From Pseudomonadota bacterium (GTDB lineage Bacteria > Desulfobacterota > Syntrophia > Syntrophales > JADFWA01), in contig JAUWNZ010000025.1 in the NCBI GenBank assembly GCA_030612385.1, forward strand, positions 1 through 10,591: a DNA stretch of 10,591 nt. The letters are read 5' to 3'. Below are positions 6,031 to 10,591 of the stretch, piece by piece (the first letter of the stretch is position 1; each line of letters begins with the position of its first letter). The position numbers were made by a program, and so were the translations under genes. The notes beneath the pieces are model-generated. The model saw only the letters and a list, made by a program, of their open reading frames with translations. It did no database searches and was not told the origin of the DNA.

Positions 6031-6990
6031 CCAAACAATCCGAGTTCCTGGGGTGCCTTTGCCGAAGGTATCGCCGGTGGCATAAAGGGAGGTACAGAAA
6101 ACTATTTTGCCGGTGTTCTGAAAAAAATAGACAGAGATGAAAAGAGGGCAATAGCACAGGGGGAGATGTCGTATAAAATCTTTACGGATACGAACCTTCC
6201 TGTTGAAGTAAGAAAAAGGGCTTACAAGGCATGGCAAACTGGAAACAAAGACTGGGATACCGGGATACAGGCACCCGACTTTCCTGATGAATATTGGAAA
6301 AACGACAAGCTTACATCATATTTTAAAAAAGGGCAGGCTATTTTAAAAAACAAAGAGTATTCCATTCAGGAAAAGATGGAGTTTTTACAGGGAATAGAAA
6401 GAGAGGCTATGGATGCTTTAGGGACTACCGCTACCGATGTATTAAAACCCCTAAAAGCAGAGGCAGCCTATGGCTATTCACAAGAGTTAAAAGGCTTAAC
6501 CCCTGAAATTCCTGTTACCGAAGATGAAAAAGCCAGGTTCTATGGCATGACAGGCAAGAAGTTTACTGAATATTATCCTGAGAAGAAAGCAGAAACAGAT
6601 CGTGAGTTTTTTAAACATGATCCAAAAGGATATAAGGCATACAAGGCGGCCGGCCGGAAGGCAGTTGATGAAGCCCCCCCGGGTCACACCGAAAAAAGAA
6701 TGGCAGAAAAGGAGCTTAGGGATACTGAAAATACAATAAGGCTTAATCCTACCAACGAAGCAATTTCGCCACAGGTAGATTTTTTCAATTCAAAAAGTAC
6801 CAAAAATTACTTCTTTATACCCAAGATAACTAAACATTTCTTTGGTAGTGATACTATGAGGTTTGAAAAATTCATATTGCCAAAAGAGGTAACGGAGAAA
6901 GGCTGGACTGCACGGTTAATCCGTAAAAAGGCAAAGGAACAAGGATTGTCTCCAGCAGATGCAATGCGTCAATGGGGTATTATTGAATAA
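6028..6990 (+). CDS. Unknown virion-type protein, candidate DNA-ejection protein
   Basis: A 320-residue protein I do not recognise. Residues 9-28 form a Gly/Ala-rich, weakly amphipathic segment (GAFAEGIAGGIKGG), like the openings of small internal virion proteins. The rest is highly charged, rich in Lys and Glu, and mostly helical: about 30-155 contains DEKRAIAQGEMSYK and EYSIQEKMEFLQGIERE, and about 160-245 is a Lys/Glu/Tyr-rich stretch with EYYPEKK and YKAYKAAGRK. The last 25 residues form a basic helix plus SPADAMRQWGIIE. No transmembrane segment, signal peptide or enzyme motif is evident. It ends by TAATG overlap with the 1156-residue gene, so the two are probably made together. A DNA-ejection or scaffolding-like role is inferred only from composition and position. 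Confidence 0.55.
   Translation: MPNNPSSWGAFAEGIAGGIKGGTENYFAGVLKKIDRDEKRAIAQGEMSYKIFTDTNLPVEVRKRAYKAWQTGNKDWDTGIQAPDFPDEYWKNDKLTSYFKKGQAILKNKEYSIQEKMEFLQGIEREAMDALGTTATDVLKPLKAEAAYGYSQELKGLTPEIPVTEDEKARFYGMTGKKFTEYYPEKKAETDREFFKHDPKGYKAYKAAGRKAVDEAPPGHTEKRMAEKELRDTENTIRLNPTNEAISPQVDFFNSKSTKNYFFIPKITKHFFGSDTMRFEKFILPKEVTEKGWTARLIRKKAKEQGLSPADAMRQWGIIE
6647..6683 (+). other. Short GC-rich island with palindrome and C7 run
   Basis: Inside the 320-residue gene, the perfect 10-bp palindrome CGGCCGGCCG (6647-6656) is followed by seven consecutive C (6674-6680) and GGG. It stands out against the AT-rich surroundings. The frame stays open through it, encoding roughly AAGRKAVDEAPPGH. Confidence 0.6.
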
Positions 6991-7076
6991 TGTTGTCTCC
7001 TGATGAAGTAGGTAAAAAACGAATATTGTCACCTTATGAAGCTGGGAGAAGAATGTTGTCTCCTGATGAAGTAGGT
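6990..7076 (+). repeat. Triplicated LSPDEVG motif at the N terminus
   Basis: Units begin at 6990 (MLSPDEVGKKR), 7023 (ILSPYEAGRR) and 7053 (MLSPDEVG). The first and third are identical over 24 bp (6990-7013 and 7053-7076); the middle one has diverged. Phage polyvalent proteins often carry such short repeated N-terminal motifs, whose function I do not know. Confidence 0.85.
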
Positions 7077-10000
7077 GTATCTATATTAAGGAAGCCAAGT
7101 GGTGCAACTCGCAGTTTTGCTCCTACTTTGGGAGAAACTGTTACGGGGTTCGCTAAAGAAGTCTCAGAGATGCCCAAAACTCTTGGAGAAGTAGGACTTA
7201 TGCTGGCAACTGCCGCCCCCGTATGGGTTATTGGAAGTTTGGGAAAGATAGGGATAACCGGATATGGTGAATTAAAAGGCAAGGACACTACCGAGCAAGC
7301 GGAACGATTCCAGGAAGAAATCGGTAAGGCTGTATGGAAACCGCAAACAAGAGCAGGGAAGGTAGCGACTGAACTTATTGGCAAAGGTTTCGAATTCATT
7401 GCCACTCCTGTGCGGGAAGCGGCTGCATTGGTTGGAGAATCCTGGGACAGCAAAACAGTTGAAGCTGTCTCTCAATTCATCGGAGAATTAGCCCTGTTTC
7501 ATTATGGCGCTAAAGGGATAAAGAAAGGAAAAGTTAAAATTCCTGAATGGTATAACAAGATGTCAAAAAGGGAACAAACCGTTGTTGATAATATGGTTAA
7601 AGAAGTTATCAAACGGCCGAGAGAAAAACCCGCCGAAGGCACACCTACCCCCAAAGAAGAGATAAAACCGGCTCCTGAGCCAACTGGTGAGGTTATAGTA
7701 GAACCCAAACCCGAACTGAAGGGGAAGGAACCCTGGATGATGACGAGGGATGAACTTGAAGTAAAGTATAAAAAAGCAGGTGATGTTGTTGATGGACGAA
7801 CCATAAGAAGTGAAATACCGAATATGGATTCAATATCAGCGTCTATTGACAATTCAACTACTCTTCCTGGGATATACGAAATTCCATTGTCTGAGTTTGA
7901 AGGTGGTTTGACAGGTAAACATTATTCGGTAAGTGGAACTCGGCGAATTGCTGAACTTGCCGATGAAATTACTGCATCGGGTGTGATAAATCCGTTGATT
8001 GTCGTTATAGATGCAAAAGGTCCATATATTCTTGAAGGAGCAACAAGAGCAGAAGCCCTTTATAAATCTGGCGCAAAGGCGTTTCCGGCAAAGATTGTTC
8101 TGGATGAAGGTTCTTTTTATGATGCAACGAAACAAGCGATAAAAGAAGGCCGTCCCATCGCCCCCGAAGTCCTGAAGGACTATCCAGACTTGAAGCCCGC
8201 AACGAAGAAACCCGCTCCTGAGCCATCTGGTGAGATTGTGAAGCCTCTTATCAAAGAAGCCAAGAAGTACAAAACGGCTGATGAGTTTGTGGAGGGACAG
8301 GGTCTTTATGAAGGCTCCATGAAAGCCATGAAGGATATCTCTGCCTCTACAGCACAGATTATTGAAAGCACCAAGGTTAAACCAGAAATTCACAAAGGGG
8401 TAAAAGTAGCTAAAGAAGCAATGATCGAGCATGATAGAAATATTCGTGCTGCTGAGTTTACTTCAAAGCAACTTGAAAAAGTTGTTAAGGAAGTTGTTCC
8501 CAAAGAAGATAGGCAGATGGAGATGGTTCATGCCTATGAACAGAAGATGCGTGGTAAACATTGGGATAATCTGACTAAGATTGAAAAGGGTGTTGTGAAA
8601 TGGGCGGCACAAGAAAAAGCAAAGTTGAACAAGTACATTAAAGATAATAACGTTCTCGAGATGATGGAGTCTAAAAATATAAATCATATCTTCCATCATT
8701 GGATTAACCCTGTGTCCGGGAAACCTTATGCCGCAGTTTATGGAAAGTTTAGTAAGGGACTTCCACAAGCAAAACAAAGGACAGTTCTTACTTATGAGAC
8801 CGGAATTAACGAAGCCGGATTGAAACCGGCAACTACTAATCTCGGCAAACTTATCGGGATAGAGTGGGAAGCCGCTACCAGAGCTAATAGTGCAAGACAG
8901 TTATTCAAAGAATTACATGGGATAAAGGGCGACCCCGAAATGAGTATTGAACTCACAAGAGGTAAACCGCCATGCCCTGTCCGCATGGTTGAGAGATGGG
9001 ACAAACTTCAGAAACAGGGACTCTCAGATTCTTATATAAGATATGATTCTCCATTCCTTGACAAGACAATGGCCTTCAAGTCTTCAGATGGAACTATGAT
9101 TAGAATGAAGGGTGCGGTTGGTGTTCAGAAAGACCTATACCCATTTGTTCGAGCATATATTGAGAGTCCTGTTTACGGAAATTTATCTAATCTTAACTTC
9201 GCTTCCAAGAGCCTCAAACTTGGGATAAGTATGTTTCATGTTGTATCGCTTGGGATGCAGGAGTTGGCAAATTTCAGGGTTCCTTTTGTTCATATTCCCA
9301 AAGGATTAAAACTTAGAAAAGAACTTGGCTCGACCACGAAACTCCTCCATCAAGAAGGACTTGAACTTTTTAAGGGATATGAAGATTTAGGATATCAGAA
9401 CACCTTTTTTGAAGGGGCAACTATAGTTGGGAAGTCGGGGAATGTCGTTGCATGGCCTGTTACAAAGATGAGAGATTTTATTTTTAACGTTGTTCAGCCG
9501 GGAATGAAAACATCATTTGCTGATATGCAGTTCAGAAAACTACTTCCAAGGTATCTTAAAAAAGCAGGTGAAACAATGACTGCTGAAAAAGTAATGGTAA
9601 GATACGAACAAGGTAAACCCGTTCCTGTTTCCGCAAGGGTATGTGCAAGGGATGTTGTTAAAAAGTCAGACGGACATTTCTCAGGAGAACATTACAAGAG
9701 ATCGCTTCTTGAAACAAATAGATTTATGGTGAAATTATATTTCTCCCCAGAAGCAAAGAAGTTTTGGCAGGCCGCCCTCCTGTCTCCAACTTGGCAGAGA
9801 GAGCATTTACTTGTCGCAAAGAATGTTGCCAAATCCTTTATGCCTGATTCGATGATTAAAAAGCTCGGCATGGAAGAGATAGGCTTAATAAAATCTCAGT
9901 ATAGGAAATATGCTCTTGGCGGGATAATGATTGTCGGAGCAGTGGACTTGTGGAATCAGATGTCAACGCAGGTAATGGATGGAGAAAGCAAGCATATATG

Positions 10001-10460
10001 GGAAAATCCAGAAGGCAAGGGGTTCGCTGTAAGGGCTTGGTGGGATGAACCCGACTATACGATTACTACAAAGAACGGACAAAGAAGGACAATTAAAGGA
10101 GGCCCTGGTTATATAAGGCCACTTAAATCACTGTTTGAAGTTGCTGAATGGGGTAAGGATCCTATTAAAAAAGTATCATATAAACTTTCTCCAATGGTCT
10201 CTGCAATAGGGCAACAGTTGTTTGGGATAAGAGGATACAAAGGAATTGAGGACATACCAGAAAGATTGTGGGATTTTACGTTCGATGTAACAACTCCTAT
10301 CGTTGTCGATCAGGCCATTCTTGCAGCAGAAGGTAAAAAGGCAATTCCGGGAGTTGTAACTTCATTCTTTGGTATGCCAGCATCAAAGGCAAAAAGGAAA
10401 ACGGGAAGAGCCTTAAGAACAACACGTGAAATGAGAGAAACACATAAACTTGGAAGGTGA
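6990..10460 (+). CDS. Large polyvalent virion protein with ParB-like domain
   Basis: A 1156-residue multidomain protein. Residues 1-33 hold three copies of an LSPDEVG-type motif. A hydrophobic stretch at about 66-91 could contact membrane. Residues 205-250 and 401-420 are Pro/Glu/Lys linkers. Residues about 263-392 are a ParB/sulfiredoxin-like domain: GIYEIPLSEF, then GTRRIAELADEI, SGVINPLIVVID, YILEGATRAEAL (the place of the ParB G-H-R motif) and PAKIVLD. Residues 430-650 are helical with IFHHWINPV and RANSARQLFKEL. The C-terminal third, with FSPEAKKFWQAALLSPTW, a hydrophobic ALGGIMIVGAVDLW and a closing YKLSPMVSAIGQQLFG, resembles the LPD38-type region of phage 'large polyvalent proteins'. 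It may be packaged and ejected with DNA. Nuclease activity is not shown: the ParB-type His is replaced by Ala-Thr. ATG 6990 overlaps the upstream stop, and ATG 7053 is a rival start. Confidence 0.65.
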   Translation: MLSPDEVGKKRILSPYEAGRRMLSPDEVGVSILRKPSGATRSFAPTLGETVTGFAKEVSEMPKTLGEVGLMLATAAPVWVIGSLGKIGITGYGELKGKDTTEQAERFQEEIGKAVWKPQTRAGKVATELIGKGFEFIATPVREAAALVGESWDSKTVEAVSQFIGELALFHYGAKGIKKGKVKIPEWYNKMSKREQTVVDNMVKEVIKRPREKPAEGTPTPKEEIKPAPEPTGEVIVEPKPELKGKEPWMMTRDELEVKYKKAGDVVDGRTIRSEIPNMDSISASIDNSTTLPGIYEIPLSEFEGGLTGKHYSVSGTRRIAELADEITASGVINPLIVVIDAKGPYILEGATRAEALYKSGAKAFPAKIVLDEGSFYDATKQAIKEGRPIAPEVLKDYPDLKPATKKPAPEPSGEIVKPLIKEAKKYKTADEFVEGQGLYEGSMKAMKDISASTAQIIESTKVKPEIHKGVKVAKEAMIEHDRNIRAAEFTSKQLEKVVKEVVPKEDRQMEMVHAYEQKMRGKHWDNLTKIEKGVVKWAAQEKAKLNKYIKDNNVLEMMESKNINHIFHHWINPVSGKPYAAVYGKFSKGLPQAKQRTVLTYETGINEAGLKPATTNLGKLIGIEWEAATRANSARQLFKELHGIKGDPEMSIELTRGKPPCPVRMVERWDKLQKQGLSDSYIRYDSPFLDKTMAFKSSDGTMIRMKGAVGVQKDLYPFVRAYIESPVYGNLSNLNFASKSLKLGISMFHVVSLGMQELANFRVPFVHIPKGLKLRKELGSTTKLLHQEGLELFKGYEDLGYQNTFFEGATIVGKSGNVVAWPVTKMRDFIFNVVQPGMKTSFADMQFRKLLPRYLKKAGETMTAEKVMVRYEQGKPVPVSARVCARDVVKKSDGHFSGEHYKRSLLETNRFMVKLYFSPEAKKFWQAALLSPTWQREHLLVAKNVAKSFMPDSMIKKLGMEEIGLIKSQYRKYALGGIMIVGAVDLWNQMSTQVMDGESKHIWENPEGKGFAVRAWWDEPDYTITTKNGQRRTIKGGPGYIRPLKSLFEVAEWGKDPIKKVSYKLSPMVSAIGQQLFGIRGYKGIEDIPERLWDFTFDVTTPIVVDQAILAAEGKKAIPGVVTSFFGMPASKAKRKTGRALRTTREMRETHKLGR
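7044..7055 (+). promoter_or_regulatory. Internal ribosome site and alternative start ATG 7053
   Basis: GGGAG at 7044-7048 lies 4 nt before the in-frame ATG 7053. It is a better ribosome site than anything before ATG 6990, which has only GGGG at 6974-6977. Either start gives a protein beginning MLSPDEVG; the later one lacks 21 residues. Confidence 0.45.
7665..7691 (+). repeat. Linker direct repeat, copy 1 (before ParB-like domain)
   Basis: Encodes KPAPEPTGE. It matches 8208-8234 at 25 of 27 positions, 543 bp (181 codons) apart, and the two copies bracket the ParB-like domain. Confidence 0.85.
7776..8165 (+). other. ParB/sulfiredoxin-like domain within the large protein
   Basis: Encodes residues 263-392. 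An opening with GRTIRSEIPNMDSISASI leads into the ParB-like core described for the gene, and APEVLKDYPDL, a short tail often seen after such domains in mobile-element proteins, follows at residues 391-401. The fold call is from motif pattern. Whether it binds DNA or nucleotide is not shown. Confidence 0.6.
8208..8234 (+). repeat. Linker direct repeat, copy 2 (after ParB-like domain)
   Basis: Encodes KPAPEPSGE and differs from copy 1 at two bases, one of them silent. Confidence 0.85.
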
Positions 10461-10463
10461 GCT

Positions 10464-10591
10464 ATGTCATTTTTAAGCCGAGTGAAAGAATGGAGGGACA
10501 AGGAAGTTTTAACACATACTGATCTTAATGCAGCATTTGACAATATTGTTGATAATATTGTTCAAGGAACCACTACGACAAAAGGGGTGCT
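10464..10591 (+). CDS. Start of a further tail fibre-like gene (3' partial)
   Basis: Forty-two codons are visible, beginning MSFLSRVKEWRDKEVLTHTDLNAAF (cut here) and continuing through DNIVDNIVQG to the window edge. The pattern 'W.D.EVLT..DLNA.FDNI' is the familiar N-terminal attachment region of many phage fibre proteins, where the usual form is LTAADLNAEFDN. GGAAGG at 10452-10457 gives a ribosome site 6 nt before ATG 10464, and the gap from the large gene is 3 nt. A 12-bp tandem near-duplication at 10539-10562 encodes DNIVDNIV. The remainder, including any receptor-binding part, lies beyond the window. Confidence 0.7.
   Translation, partial: MSFLSRVKEWRDKEVLTHTDLNAAFDNIVDNIVQGTTTTKGV

Noticed and set aside
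5485..6237. Several minus-strand frames across the S74 gene and the start of the next
   Set aside because: They overlap each other and the strongly supported S74 domain, with no ribosome sites or recognisable products.
7854..8432. Open reading frame of 192 residues on the minus strand inside the large gene
   Set aside because: Cys/Phe-rich composition unlike a real protein, no ribosome site, and it lies opposite the well-supported ParB-like domain.
10539..10562. 12-bp tandem near-duplication in the last partial gene
   Set aside because: It encodes DNIVDNIV within a familiar fibre N-terminal motif and is too short and cut by the window end to support more.

Overview
The window is one stretch of a tailed-bacteriophage late (structural) region, most likely from a short-tailed (podovirus-type) phage of a bacterium with bacterial-type ribosome binding sites. 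The evidence is a head-to-tail adaptor of the P22 gp4-like kind, then a tail hub/nozzle-like protein, a decapeptide-repeat tail fibre, small fibre-associated proteins, a protein ending in an S74 autocleaving chaperone domain, and a very large 'polyvalent' virion protein of the kind placed next to DNA-ejection genes. No host genes, tRNA or rRNA genes, integrase, CRISPR array or insertion sequence are visible. The host genus cannot be read from this window; the P22-like tail machine mildly favours a Gram-negative host (inference).

Layout, all on the + strand: partial adaptor (1-573), hub/nozzle-like protein (581-2131), fibre with two blocks of ten-residue repeats (2128-3591), two adjacent genes sharing an N-terminal 'MSYG...G..LFDS' motif (3588-3887 and 3894-4601), a small unknown protein with faint acetyltransferase-like character (4594-4908), an S74-domain protein (4905-6026), an unknown 320-residue protein (6028-6990), a 1156-residue multidomain protein with an embedded ParB-like domain (6990-10460), and the beginning of a further fibre-like gene (10464 to the window end). 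Every junction is either a short overlap (1 to 8 nt) or a gap of at most 7 nt, so there is no room for promoters or terminators between genes. The whole window reads as the interior of one translationally coupled late operon.

In working order, the first two products would join the head portal to the tail and form the nozzle. The repeat fibre and the MSYG proteins would decorate the tail and contact the host. The S74 protein would trimerise through its C-terminal chaperone and cut it off. The 320- and 1156-residue proteins are candidates for virion-internal proteins ejected with the DNA.

The points most worth a second look are: a possible -1 frameshift site (T TTG GGG plus a small hairpin) that would fuse the fibre to the MSYG domain; a ParB-like cassette bracketed by near-identical 27-bp linker repeats inside the 1156-residue protein; a triplicated LSPDEVG motif with two competing start codons at the head of the same protein; and two fibre repeat blocks sharing an exact 22-bp in-frame direct repeat.
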